Below, piece by piece: positions 45,420 to 54,076 of a stretch of DNA of 64,000 bases. This DNA comes from Lacinutrix venerupis. GTDB lineage: Bacteria; Bacteroidota; Bacteroidia; Flavobacteriales; Flavobacteriaceae. The translations under genes and the position numbers were made by a program. The notes under the pieces are model-generated. The model worked only from the letters and a program-made list of their open reading frames with translations. It was not told the origin of the DNA and made no database searches. Each line of letters begins with the position of its first letter. The first letter of the stretch is position 1. Location: positions 265,665 through 329,664 of the forward strand of contig NZ_RCCH01000005.1 in the NCBI RefSeq assembly GCF_003663945.1, read 5' to 3'.

Positions 45420-45803
45420 ATGAGGTTTTCATTCTTTCTAGCAGTAATATCTTTTACATTTAGTGGTGTAAATGCTCAAAATATAAGCTTGCCTTCAAAT
45501 TTTAAGCAAGGAAAATGTTATGAGCGTTGTTTCTATTATGATAAGCCTGTGGAATGGAAAGAAGTAGAATGTAACAAATCTGAAAAAAATAAATTACCAG
45601 GAACTAATGTTTTTACTGTAAAGAAAACGGGTAAAGAGAAAGAAAAATTTATTTCGTACCAAAACCAACTTATAAACCTGGGTTACAATCTAGATGCAAA
45701 CGGCTATTTAGATGAAAAAACAATAAAAGCACACCATAAATACCTAAAATTTAAAGCCAAACAAGCTAAAAAAGCTAAACGTAGAAACAGAAAAAACATA
45801 TGA
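45420..45803 (+). CDS. Small secreted protein with peptidoglycan-binding-like C-terminus
   Basis: 127 residues from the ATG at 45420, which begins a signal peptide (MRFSFFLAVISFTFSGVNAQ); the longer frame from 45393 adds 9 residues unlike a signal peptide. The region YQNQLINLGYNLDANGYLDE followed by KTIKAHHKYLKFKAKQA resembles a peptidoglycan-binding (PGBD) module, and the C-terminal tail is Lys-rich. Two Cys pairs (KCYERCFYY) may form disulfides. The last four bases overlap the following histidine kinase start, so they are coexpressed and may form a sensing pair. Confidence 0.6.
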   Translation: MRFSFFLAVISFTFSGVNAQNISLPSNFKQGKCYERCFYYDKPVEWKEVECNKSEKNKLPGTNVFTVKKTGKEKEKFISYQNQLINLGYNLDANGYLDEKTIKAHHKYLKFKAKQAKKAKRRNRKNI

Positions 45804-47251
45804 AATTAAAAAAACTGTCTTTACGAACCAGAATTTTTATAGCAATGATTTTACTGGTATTATTATCTTCTATTTTAATAGCAGTAGTTGTAATATATCA
45901 ATATAACGAAGAAACTCAAGACTATCACAGAGAACGTTTAATTAGAAAAGAAAAAGCTATTATAACAAGCTTAGACTATGTAATAAAACAAACCTCTTTT
46001 GAAGTTATAACGGAAAAAGTACCTGTAATATTTAAATCTAAAATATACGAGGTTGCCGAGGTACATAATATTCAAATTAATCTTTACGATTTAGAAGGTT
46101 CTTTATTAATATCTTCTAAAAGTGATTTAAAACCAGAACAAACAACTAAATGTATTAATGCAGAAGTATTAAATAGGTTGTTAAATACAGCAGAGCATCG
46201 TGTAGTAGTAAAAAGAGAAGACGAAGATGCTACATACAGATCTTCTTATAACTATATAACAGACGCTAAATTTAAACCTTTAGCAATTTTAAACTTACCT
46301 TATTTAGAAAAAGACGATTTTCTTGCTAAAGAGCTAAACGAATTTTTAAGACGTTTAGCCTATACTTTTATTTTAGTAATGTTGGCTGCTATCTCATTGG
46401 CGTTTTTCTTATCAAAATATATAACAAAATCACTTAAAACTATAAGTGAAAAAATGAGAGCTACAAAGCTAGAAAAACGAAACTCTAAAATAGATGTAAC
46501 AGATAATAGCGAAGAAATTTCTGCACTAGTAAACTCTTATAATAATATGATTGATGAGTTAGAAGAAAGTGCTGTGCAATTAGCAACTAGCGAGCGAGAA
46601 CAAGCATGGAGGGAAATGGCAAAGCAAGTGGCGCACGAGATAAAAAATCCATTAACACCAATGCGATTAACAGTACAAAGCTTTCAAAGAAAATTCGATC
46701 CAAACGATGAAAATATTCATCAAAAAGTAGATGAATACTCTAAAACTTTAATTCAGCAAATAGACACAATGAGTTCTATTGCAGGTGCTTTTTCTAATTT
46801 TGCAAAAATGCCGGCACAAAAAAACGAAACACTCAATGTTGTTGAAATAGTAGATTTAACACTCGATATTTTCAATGAAAACTACATTACATTTCAATCT
46901 GATAAAAAAGAAATTATAGCTAAGTTTGATAGAACCCAATTAATAAGAGTGGTTACAAACCTAATTAAAAATGGTATTCAAGCAATTCCTGAAGATAGGC
47001 AGCCTCAAATAATTGTTAACGTTTCCGATGATAATGAAAATATAAAAATAACAGTATCAGATAATGGAATTGGTGTTTCCGAAGAAAATAAATTAAAAAT
47101 TTTCGAACCTAAATTTACCACAAAGTCTAGTGGAATGGGATTAGGTTTAGGAATGGTTAAAAATATTGTGGAAACTTACAATGGAACTATTACTTTTGTA
47201 TCTATTAAGGATCAAGGCACAACATTTACCGTAATTTTTCCTAAAAAATAA
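45800..47251 (+). CDS. HAMP-domain sensor histidine kinase
   Basis: 483 residues. TM1 at about 11-32, a periplasmic sensor of about 150 residues, TM2 near 186-206, HAMP about 207-260, dimerisation/phosphoacceptor segment MAKQVAHEIKNPLTPMRL (His279), then the ATPase domain with N box NLIKNGIQAIPE, G1 DNGIGVS and G2 GMGLGLGMVKN. The H-box sequence is like that of NtrY kinases. No response regulator is adjacent. It overlaps the secreted small protein by 4 nt. Confidence 0.92.
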   Translation: MKLKKLSLRTRIFIAMILLVLLSSILIAVVVIYQYNEETQDYHRERLIRKEKAIITSLDYVIKQTSFEVITEKVPVIFKSKIYEVAEVHNIQINLYDLEGSLLISSKSDLKPEQTTKCINAEVLNRLLNTAEHRVVVKREDEDATYRSSYNYITDAKFKPLAILNLPYLEKDDFLAKELNEFLRRLAYTFILVMLAAISLAFFLSKYITKSLKTISEKMRATKLEKRNSKIDVTDNSEEISALVNSYNNMIDELEESAVQLATSEREQAWREMAKQVAHEIKNPLTPMRLTVQSFQRKFDPNDENIHQKVDEYSKTLIQQIDTMSSIAGAFSNFAKMPAQKNETLNVVEIVDLTLDIFNENYITFQSDKKEIIAKFDRTQLIRVVTNLIKNGIQAIPEDRQPQIIVNVSDDNENIKITVSDNGIGVSEENKLKIFEPKFTTKSSGMGLGLGMVKNIVETYNGTITFVSIKDQGTTFTVIFPKK

Positions 47252-47340
47252 ACCTTGAGTTAAATAAGAGTTTTAAAACTCACAAAATATTAAGTATCAG
47301 TTATAAAGCTGAGTAATTAAAAGAAATAAACATATTTATT

Positions 47341-48123
47341 ATGAATTACGAAAACATTATATCAACATCTCAAAACGCTATTACTACTATTGCAATTAAT
47401 AGACCTTCAAAATTAAACGCATTAAATAAGGCGACAATTGAAGAACTTCATGATGCGTTTAAAACTGCAAATAACGATGCTTCTGTAAAAGTGATAATAA
47501 TTACGGGAGTTGGAGAAAAGGCTTTTGTAGCTGGAGCAGATATAAGTGAATTTGCAAATTTTAACGTAGAAAATGGAGGAAAATTAGCAGCAAAAGGTCA
47601 AGAGTTGTTATTCGATTTTGTACAAAATTTAAGCACACCGGTTATTGCAGCTGTAAATGGTTTTGCACTTGGAGGAGGATTAGAATTGGCAATGGCAGCA
47701 CATTTTAGAATAGCAAGTGATAATGCAAAAATGGGTTTACCAGAAGTTTCTTTAGGTGTAATACCTGGTTATGGAGGTACACAACGTTTGCCGCAATTAA
47801 TTGGTAAGGGTCGTGCTATGGAAATGATAATGACAGCAGGTATGATTGATGCTAATACAGCTAAGGATTATGGTTTAGTAAACCATGTTGTATCTCAAGA
47901 AGAATTAATACCTCTAGCCGAAAAAATAGCAAGTAAAATTATGAGAAATTCTTCTGTAGCCATTAGTAAAGCTATAACTGCTGTAAATGCTAATTATGTA
48001 GATGGTGTAAATGGTTATAAAACAGAAATAGAACAATTTGGAAATTGTTTTGGAACCGAAGATTTTAAAGAAGGAACTACAGCGTTTTTAGAAAAACGTA
48101 AGGCAGAATTTCCTGGGAAATAA
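47341..48123 (+). CDS. Enoyl-CoA hydratase/isomerase (crotonase)
   Basis: A 260-residue crotonase-fold enzyme. The acyl-CoA pocket and oxyanion hole are visible in AFVAGADISEF and GFALGGGLELAMA, and the two catalytic Glu sites lie at GGGLELA and in PEVSLGVIPGYGGTQRLP. It likely hydrates 2-enoyl-CoA in fatty acid or butanoate breakdown. It stands alone, followed by a strong hairpin. Confidence 0.93.
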   Translation: MNYENIISTSQNAITTIAINRPSKLNALNKATIEELHDAFKTANNDASVKVIIITGVGEKAFVAGADISEFANFNVENGGKLAAKGQELLFDFVQNLSTPVIAAVNGFALGGGLELAMAAHFRIASDNAKMGLPEVSLGVIPGYGGTQRLPQLIGKGRAMEMIMTAGMIDANTAKDYGLVNHVVSQEELIPLAEKIASKIMRNSSVAISKAITAVNANYVDGVNGYKTEIEQFGNCFGTEDFKEGTTAFLEKRKAEFPGK

Positions 48124-48158
48124 TATTTAAAACTCTTGAATTGAGTTTTATTAAAACA

Positions 48159-48193
48159 AAGAAAGCTTCAATTTAATTGAAGCTTTCTTTTGT
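48159..48193. terminator. Strong bidirectional hairpin after the crotonase gene
   Basis: Stem GAAAGCTTCAA / TTGAAGCTTTC (11 bp, extendable with one bulge to about 17) with a 5-nt loop and flanking T runs on both strands, 40 nt after the stop at 48123. Confidence 0.9.
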
Positions 48194-48545
48194 TAGTGTG
48201 TATACTAAATTATGTAATTATATATTTAACTATAATAGTTAAAAGAGCTTATTACAGATACTATGTTTTTCTTGATTGCTTTTTTCATTTTATATTTAAA
48301 TTTAAAGTGCAAATTTATATAACATAGTAAGATTTATTAGATTATATATTTGCTTGTTTATATAGTATATTAACACGATGTGGTATTTAAAACAACATAA
48401 AGGTCAATATTTTGTATAATTATGTTAATTTAATGTAGTTGTAGAAGTTGTTAATAATACACAGTTACTTTAACATATTTGCTTTAAAAAAATAGCTAAT
48501 TTTAGGTAACTACAATAATAGTAATCACCTTTAATTTTTAGCATT
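48194..48545. other. Gene-free stretch before the radical SAM gene
   Basis: About 350 nt of very AT-rich sequence. A -7-like TATATTTG lies at 48345-48352 and could start the downstream gene. On the minus strand a 20-codon ORF (48226-48288) has a TAAATTTG box upstream (48310-48317). No RNA or repeat was recognised. Confidence 0.5.
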
Positions 48546-49622
48546 ATGAACTCCAAGTCTATTATAAAAGGACGAGGTGCACAACTCAATGTACACAATC
48601 GTTTTTTTGAATTAAGCCACGAGCAGCGTGACGATTTTTTAGAATTTTGCCATAAAGAAGGTGAAGAACCAGATAAAAATAAAACACTTTATCTTCCTGT
48701 TTTTCCCAAAACAATAGTTAATAAAGTTAAAAGTCCCGATGTTGGTATGGCATATTCTATGAATATGTATCAAGGTTGCGAACACGGATGCATTTATTGC
48801 TATGCCCGAAATAGTCATGAGTTTTGGGGATACAGTGCTGGTTTAGATTTCTAACGACGTATTCTAGTAAAAAAAGATGCTTCTAAACTTTTAGAAGCAT
48901 TGCTTAAAAAGAAATCTTGGAAGGCGCAAACAATTGTTATGTCTGGTAACACAGATTGTTATCAGCCAGCAGAAAAAGACTATAAAATAACAAGGCAATG
49001 TTTAGAAGTATTTTTAAAGTATAAACATCCTGTAGCTATTATTACAAAAAACGCATTAATACTTCGAGATCTAGATATTTTAAAAGCACTGGCAAAAGAC
49101 AATCTAATTTCGGTTAATATTTCTATTACTTCTTTATGCGAAAAAACAAGGCGTATTTTAGAACCAAGAACCGCGACTTCTAAAAAAAGGTTGGAAACAG
49201 TTAAAATATTAAGTGAAAATGGTATTCCTGTAAATGTTATGCTAGCACCTATTATTCCATCTATTAATAGTCATGAAATTTTACCTTTGGCAAAAGCTGT
49301 TTCCGAAGTTGGAGCATTAAACATAGCACACACAATTGTAAGATTAAATGGAGCTATAGGAGAAATTTTTACAGATTGGATAAGAAAAACACTTCCAGAT
49401 AGAGCAGAAAAAGTTTTACATCAAATTGAAAACTGTCATGGAGGTAGTTTAAATAACAGTCGTTATGGTACACGTATGCATGGTGAAGGAAATATTGCTA
49501 AACAAATTAACGACATAGTAAAACTTGCCAAATTAAAGTATTTTAAAAATAAAGCTATGCCTCATCTCAATACTACATTATACAAGGAATTTAAAGATGG
49601 GCAGTTAAGTTTATTTAAATAA
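48546..49622 (+). pseudogene. PA0069-type radical SAM protein interrupted by one stop codon
   Basis: The first part (48546-48851, 102 codons) contains the radical SAM cluster motif C78-x3-C82-x2-C85 in QGCEHGCIYCYARN and ends SAGLDF. The TAA at 48852-48854 is in frame with the second part, which continues RRILVKKDASKLLEAL and keeps the frame to the TAA at 49620-49622. Joining both gives a normal 358-residue member; in remembered homologues the stop position is an acidic residue, so GAA to TAA is the simplest change. Otherwise the coding sequence shows no decay. It may be a recent pseudogene, a sequencing error, or read through. Confidence 0.85.
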
Positions 49623-49650
49623 AAAAGTGAGCTTTTAAAGCTCACTTTTT
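49622..49650. terminator. Bidirectional terminator between the radical SAM and secreted protein genes
   Basis: Stem AAAAAGTGAGC / GCTCACTTTTT with a 7-nt loop (AT-rich inner pairs) and T tails on both strands. It lies right at the stop of the radical SAM gene and 44 nt beyond the minus-strand gene's stop. Confidence 0.9.
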
Positions 49651-49693
49651 ACTAACTAACTAAATGGTCTTAAACTCTCTCTTATCTTAGAGC

Positions 49694-50290
49694 CTAAAGG
49701 TTAATATTGTTTGTAAAGACTCTGTTTTGTGTTTTAGTAACAAATACATAGTCTCCTTTTTTTGTAGCATCTAATGTGTATGCTTTTTGGATGTTTACTT
49801 TATCTTTAATATTCTCTTCGTGAATTAGCTCGGTTGTTGAAGCGTTTTTGTAATATATAACAAACTCAATAGGAGAAGCGTTTAAAGAAAGAGAAGATAC
49901 AAATAGAGTATTGTTTTTTAAAATTACAAAAGGCTTAAAAATTTGCGTTTTATCTTCTTTATTAAAAGTAACCAGGTTGTTTTTAACTTTAAAAGGAATA
50001 ACCTCTATTACAATATCTTTATTAAGTTCAAAGTAATAATCTCCATTAGGTAAAGCTGTTAAATCGAATCCTTTTTTATATTCTCCAGATTTTGAAATTG
50101 CTTCTTTATAAAGTATAACTTGATTATTATCTTTAATTAATAATTGTTGACCTTCTTTTACATTGTTTAATGTTAAAACTGTTTTTTTAACGTTGTCATC
50201 TTCATTTAATGGAGATACGTTACTTGCGTAATTCACCATTGTTACCAATACAGCAACAAATAATAAACTTTTTTTAATTGCTTTTTTCAT
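49694..50290 (-). CDS. Secreted protein of unknown function
   Basis: 198 residues. A signal peptide (MKKAIKKSLLFVAVLVTMVNYA) leads to a mature protein made of two beta-rich halves: LNNVKEGQQLLIKDNN to VIPFKVKNNLV, and PIEFVIYYKNAS to FVTKTQNRVF, each with a D/L-x-G-D-Y turn (PNGDYYFEL and KKGDYVFV), suggesting tandem Ig-like domains. I do not recognise the family. An exact -7 box (TACCTTTG, 50318-50325 on the minus strand) precedes it. It diverges from an AraC gene. Confidence 0.65.
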   Translation of the reverse strand: MKKAIKKSLLFVAVLVTMVNYASNVSPLNEDDNVKKTVLTLNNVKEGQQLLIKDNNQVILYKEAISKSGEYKKGFDLTALPNGDYYFELNKDIVIEVIPFKVKNNLVTFNKEDKTQIFKPFVILKNNTLFVSSLSLNASPIEFVIYYKNASTTELIHEENIKDKVNIQKAYTLDATKKGDYVFVTKTQNRVFTNNINL

Positions 50291-50317
50291 AATGTTATTT
50301 ATTTATAATTAACACTA

Positions 50318-50325
50318 CAAAGGTA
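50318..50325 (-). promoter_or_regulatory. Candidate promoter -7 element for the secreted protein
   Basis: TACCTTTG on the minus strand matches TAnnTTTG, 28 nt before the ATG at 50290. No -33 TTG at proper spacing. Confidence 0.4.
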
Positions 50326-50499
50326 TGCGTAATGGGTAGTCTAGAAAACGTCTATTTTTGCTAATATATATGTTATATTAACACTTTTAAAGTGTTTAAT
50401 GGGTGTTAAGGTTAAAATAAGATAAATAAAAGATAATTTTGTATATATTTTTAAAAACAGAAGTATTAATTTTACATTAATTTTAAAACATACATTCAT

Positions 50500-51369
50500 T
50501 TGAATAACAAACCCATTTTAGAAAAAATTTCTCCTGGATTTGGAAACTCTATTTTAGCAGTAAATAAATTAAAAAAGAGAAAAAGAGACCAGGCTTTTTG
50601 GCATTTTCATCCAGAAATAGAACTAGTTTATGTAAATAAAGGTAAAGGTAGAAGACATATTGGTAATCATATGTCTTACTTTAATAATAGTCAACTTTTA
50701 TTAATAGGTTCATATTTACCACATAACGGATTCGAAAATAGGCTAACGGCTAAAGGTAAAGAAACCTTAATACAGTTTCATCCAGAATTTTTAGGTAAAG
50801 ATTTTTTTAGCCTTCCACAAATGGCAAGTATTTCTTTATTATTAGAACGCGCAAAAAAAGGAGTGCTTTTTCAACCAGAAACAAAGAAAAAGGTAGGCGA
50901 TAAAATAACAAAACTTCCTAAATATGAAGGATTTAAACGTGTTATAAAGTTGTTGGATATCCTTAATATTTTAGCAGAAGCAGAAGATTATACATTATTA
51001 AATGCAGACGGCTATGCTTTTGAAACCCATTTACAAGACAATGCAAAAATAGATATTGTTTATAAATACGTATATAGTAATTTTAAAGAACATATTAGTT
51101 TAGATACTATTGCTGAACAAGTGAGTATGACGGTGCCAGCTTTTTGTCGTTATTTTAAAAAGGCAACAGGTAAAACGTTTACAAAATTGGTGAACGAATA
51201 TAGAGTTGTACATGCCACAAAACTATTAGTAGAAACACAAATGAGTATTACAGATGTATGTTTTGAATGTGGTTTTAATAACTTTTCTCACTTTAATAAG
51301 TTGTTTAAAGAAATTACTGGAAAAAATGCATCTAAATATAGAGGTGAAATGAAGCAGATTATACAATAA
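50500..51369 (+). CDS. AraC-family regulator with cupin-like N-terminus
   Basis: A 289-residue regulator. The N-terminal cupin part carries AFWHFHPEIELVYVNKGKGRRHIG (about 28-51). The C-terminal AraC domain is clear: DTIAEQVSMTVPAFCRYFKKATGK and ITDVCFECGFNNFSHFNKLFKE. The start is TTG at 50500, the first start after an in-frame stop. It diverges from the secreted protein gene at 49694; the target and inducer are unknown, though sugar-linked control is common in the family. Confidence 0.88.
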   Translation: MNNKPILEKISPGFGNSILAVNKLKKRKRDQAFWHFHPEIELVYVNKGKGRRHIGNHMSYFNNSQLLLIGSYLPHNGFENRLTAKGKETLIQFHPEFLGKDFFSLPQMASISLLLERAKKGVLFQPETKKKVGDKITKLPKYEGFKRVIKLLDILNILAEAEDYTLLNADGYAFETHLQDNAKIDIVYKYVYSNFKEHISLDTIAEQVSMTVPAFCRYFKKATGKTFTKLVNEYRVVHATKLLVETQMSITDVCFECGFNNFSHFNKLFKEITGKNASKYRGEMKQIIQ

Positions 51370-51385
51370 TCTTATTAGGTTTCAA

Positions 51386-51559
51386 TTATTCTTTTTTTAT
51401 ACGGAATGTACTTAATAAAACAATTGCTAAAAGCAATATTGCAAAGCATAAGCTTTTATAGTCTATAAAATTTTGTGAAAAGCCATTAAAAATAAAGTTG
51501 GTAAAAACGGCTATAATTAAAACCACGTATAAAATTAATCTTGGTTTGGTAGTTTTCAC
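51386..51559 (-). CDS. 57-residue two-span membrane protein
   Basis: A short gene with a GTG start: V(M)KTTKPRLILYVVL leads into one hydrophobic span (about 8-24), a short loop NGFSQNFIDYKS and a second span (about 36-51), ending STFRIKKE. The positive ends fit a hairpin membrane protein with both ends inside. It starts 14 nt after the HD gene's stop and runs in the same operon as plsC and the acyl-ACP desaturase. No family is recognised. Confidence 0.55.
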   Translation of the reverse strand: MKTTKPRLILYVVLIIAVFTNFIFNGFSQNFIDYKSLCFAILLLAIVLLSTFRIKKE

Positions 51560-51573
51560 TTTTATTTAATTTA

Positions 51574-52229
51574 TTAACGATCTCCATTACACTCTCCATA
51601 AAACTGGTCTAAAAAACCAACCATATAATTATGGCGTTGTTTGGCAATTTTTTTGGCTGTTTTGGTATTCATAGTGTCTTTTAAAAGTAATAGTTTCTCA
51701 TGAAAATGATTAATGGTTGGCGCTGTTGATGCTTTATATTCTGCTTTAGTCATATTAAGATTTGGCTTAATATCTGGATTATAAAGCGCTCTATTTTTAA
51801 AACCACCATAATTAAAAGTACGTGCAATACCAATTGCTCCAATTGCGTCTAGGCGATCTGCATCTTGTACCACTTGTAATTCTATAGAGTTGAAAGTGTT
51901 TTTTTGCCAATATTAGAACTAAAAGAGATGTTTTCAATAATAGCAACAACGTGTTCTATTATTGCAGAATCTACATTTAGTTTAAAAAGAAACTCTCTTG
52001 CTTTTTTAGGCCCAACACTATCGTCTCCATTATAAAACTTGCTGTCTGCAATATCGTGAAGTAGTGCGCCTAATGCAATTACTAAAGCGTTGGCATTTTC
52101 TGTTTTTGCAATAAGTAAACTATTGTTGTAAACTCTTAAAGTATGAAACCAATCGTGTCCACCTTCGGCGCCAACAAATTCTTTTTTTACAAACGCCTTG
52201 GTAGCTTCAATTATATCTTGATTAAACAT
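51574..52229 (-). pseudogene. HD-domain phosphohydrolase interrupted by a frameshift
   Basis: The first part (to the TAG near 51882) encodes the HD core: HDWFHTLRVYNN (His-Asp), ALLHDIADSKF and the end ISFSSNIGKK. In a frame shifted by one base the rest follows without gap: NTFNSIELQVVQDADRLDAIGA to the TAA at 51574. The change lies at a run of seven T on the plus strand (51899-51905): adding one A on the coding strand restores the frame through the family's QDADRLDAIGAIGIAR motif. The start is taken at 52229 (MFNQDIIEA), which clears the desaturase stop at 52231. It is a likely recent loss, sequencing error or slippage site. Confidence 0.85.
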
Positions 52230-52230
52230 A

Positions 52231-53217
52231 TTATAGTTTTGCTGGTTCAACCCATTTAAATTGATAAGAGTTTTCTGGAATTTTCATGCGTTCTGCTAAG
52301 CGTATCATTCTAGAAGGTAGTTTCATTAAATAGTCACGAGCTTTTTCGGCTTCATCTGTAAGGTCTGTGATTTTATCAATTTCCCAACGTTTAATTAATT
52401 TTTGTAGAATTTCTATATAATCCATAGATGTATAAACACCAATACGTTGTGCTGTATTAGAGAATTCTTCAAAAATAGTACTAATTTTTCCTCCAGATTC
52501 TCTTAAAAAATGAGCAGGCATAGTAATTTTTTGTTTCATCATATATTGAAATGCTAACATCATTTGGCTTGGATCTACAGCAAAAATACGCTCTACAAAT
52601 TCACTATAAGCATGGTGATGTCTCATTTCGTCTCCAGAAATAATTTTACACATTTTAGCTAATTGCTTATTGCCTTTTTGCTTTGCTAATTTTGCAACAC
52701 GATTGTGAGATACGTAAGTTGCTAATTCTTGAAAACTAGTATAAACAAAGTTTTTATAAGGATCTTGAGCTGTGCCAATATCAAATCCATCTGCAATAAG
52801 GTGCTGTGTAGTTTGTTCTATTTCTTTCATGTTTACACGTCCAGAAAGATATAGGTATTTGTTTAAAACATCTCCATGACGGTTTTCTTCGGCCGTCCAA
52901 TGTCTTACCCATTTTGCCCATCCATTTCTACCTACTTGATTTACACCTTCAACATCCATTAGCCAAGATTCGTAGGTTGGTAACGCTTCTTCGGTAATCA
53001 TATCTCCAACTAAAACTACCCAAAAATCATAAGACAATTCCTTAGAGAGTTCTCTTATTTCTTTTACTTCTTCAAAAAAGTTTGGGCCTTCAGAGTTTGG
53101 TAAAAAGTCCGATGGTTGCCATATGGTTTCAACAGGAATTAAATATTTTTCTATAAGTGATTCTATGTCTTTTTCCAGAAAATTCATCACTTCTAATCTT
53201 ACATTTTTTATTGACAT
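52231..53217 (-). CDS. Acyl-ACP desaturase
   Basis: A 328-residue ferritin-like di-iron enzyme of the soluble stearoyl-ACP desaturase family that introduces a double bond into acyl-ACP. The two iron motifs are visible: EENRHGDVLNKYLY and GDEMRHHHAY. The N-terminal WQPSDFLPN and DYWVVLVGDMITEEALPTYES-like stretch also match (it reads SYDFWVVLVGDMITEEALPT). It begins 4 nt after the PlsC gene, pointing to a lipid operon that makes and uses unsaturated acyl chains. Confidence 0.93.
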   Translation of the reverse strand: MSIKNVRLEVMNFLEKDIESLIEKYLIPVETIWQPSDFLPNSEGPNFFEEVKEIRELSKELSYDFWVVLVGDMITEEALPTYESWLMDVEGVNQVGRNGWAKWVRHWTAEENRHGDVLNKYLYLSGRVNMKEIEQTTQHLIADGFDIGTAQDPYKNFVYTSFQELATYVSHNRVAKLAKQKGNKQLAKMCKIISGDEMRHHHAYSEFVERIFAVDPSQMMLAFQYMMKQKITMPAHFLRESGGKISTIFEEFSNTAQRIGVYTSMDYIEILQKLIKRWEIDKITDLTDEAEKARDYLMKLPSRMIRLAERMKIPENSYQFKWVEPAKL

Positions 53218-53221
53218 AACT

Positions 53222-53959
53222 TTATAGTATTACACTGTTCTTAATTGTATTTTCAATATGATTGAGTAATAACTCTTGAGTTTCAAAATCACTAGGTTTA
53301 ACAGGTTTATGCGCTGTAAAGGTTAAATGATTTCCAATTCCCATTGGAAATTTACCATAACGTAAGTTTTTCCACGAGTTGTTAATAGTAACAGGAACTA
53401 TAATAGCACTTGGTACATATTTTATTAATGTTGCTAAACCTTTTGTGTGGAAAGCTTTAGGTTTACCGTCACGACTTCTAGTGCCTTCAGGAAAAATAAC
53501 TGCTGCACGGTTTGTAGTTTCTATGTAATCTGCAAATTTTCTAATAGCTGCAATAGCTTGTCTAGGATTTTTACGGTCTATTAAAGCAGAGCCTCCATGT
53601 CGTAAATTATAAGAAACACTAGGTAGACCTTTGCCTAACTCTTTCTTACTAACAAACTTTACATGATGCTTTCTAAAATACCACATTAATGGTGGAATGT
53701 CTGCCATACTTTGATGGTTGGAAACTATTATTACAGGTTGAGAATTATCTAGCTTATAAGGATTAATAAATTGATGCGTAGAACCTAAGAGGTTAATACA
53801 ACGCATTAAAAAAAACTGTAAAATATCTACACTTTTTTTATGTGCAGTGTAACCAAAAACATTAAAGCAAAACCATTGTATTGGGTGAAAAACTAGTAGA
53901 GTTAGCCCAAAAAATAGGAAATAAATACATGTTAAAGGGTATGCTAGAATTTTTCTCAT
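53222..53959 (-). CDS. plsC: 1-acyl-sn-glycerol-3-phosphate acyltransferase (first copy)
   Basis: A 245-residue inner-membrane enzyme of the PlsC family, esterifying lysophosphatidic acid. The acceptor motif is NHQSMADIPP (residues about 81-90, HxxxxD) and the second is FPEGTRSRDGK (about 157-167). Two N-terminal hydrophobic spans anchor it. It heads the operon with the acyl-ACP desaturase. A second PlsC lies at 55567; either could be the main enzyme. Confidence 0.9.
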   Translation of the reverse strand: MRKILAYPLTCIYFLFFGLTLLVFHPIQWFCFNVFGYTAHKKSVDILQFFLMRCINLLGSTHQFINPYKLDNSQPVIIVSNHQSMADIPPLMWYFRKHHVKFVSKKELGKGLPSVSYNLRHGGSALIDRKNPRQAIAAIRKFADYIETTNRAAVIFPEGTRSRDGKPKAFHTKGLATLIKYVPSAIIVPVTINNSWKNLRYGKFPMGIGNHLTFTAHKPVKPSDFETQELLLNHIENTIKNSVIL

Positions 53960-53990
53960 GATGTAGTAATAAATCTATCTTTCAAAAATA

Positions 53991-54020
53991 AAAAAACCAC
54001 GTTTAAAAAACGTGGTTTTT
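53991..54020. terminator. Bidirectional hairpin between plsC and bacilliredoxin
   Basis: Stem AAAAACCACGTTT / AACGTGGTTTTT (12 bp, 4-6-nt loop) with T runs on both strands. It ends the bacilliredoxin gene, whose stop is at 54077. Confidence 0.88.
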
Positions 54021-54076
54021 AAATAATACTTAGTACTAAATACTATTAATAAGCTGCTATAAAAACTTAATGTTTT

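Noticed and set aside
51895..51910. Programmed -1 ribosomal frameshift in the HD gene
   Set aside because: The heptamer in the reading frame is C AAA AAA followed by ACA, not a full X XXY YYZ site, and no stem-loop follows closely; a one-base loss is simpler.
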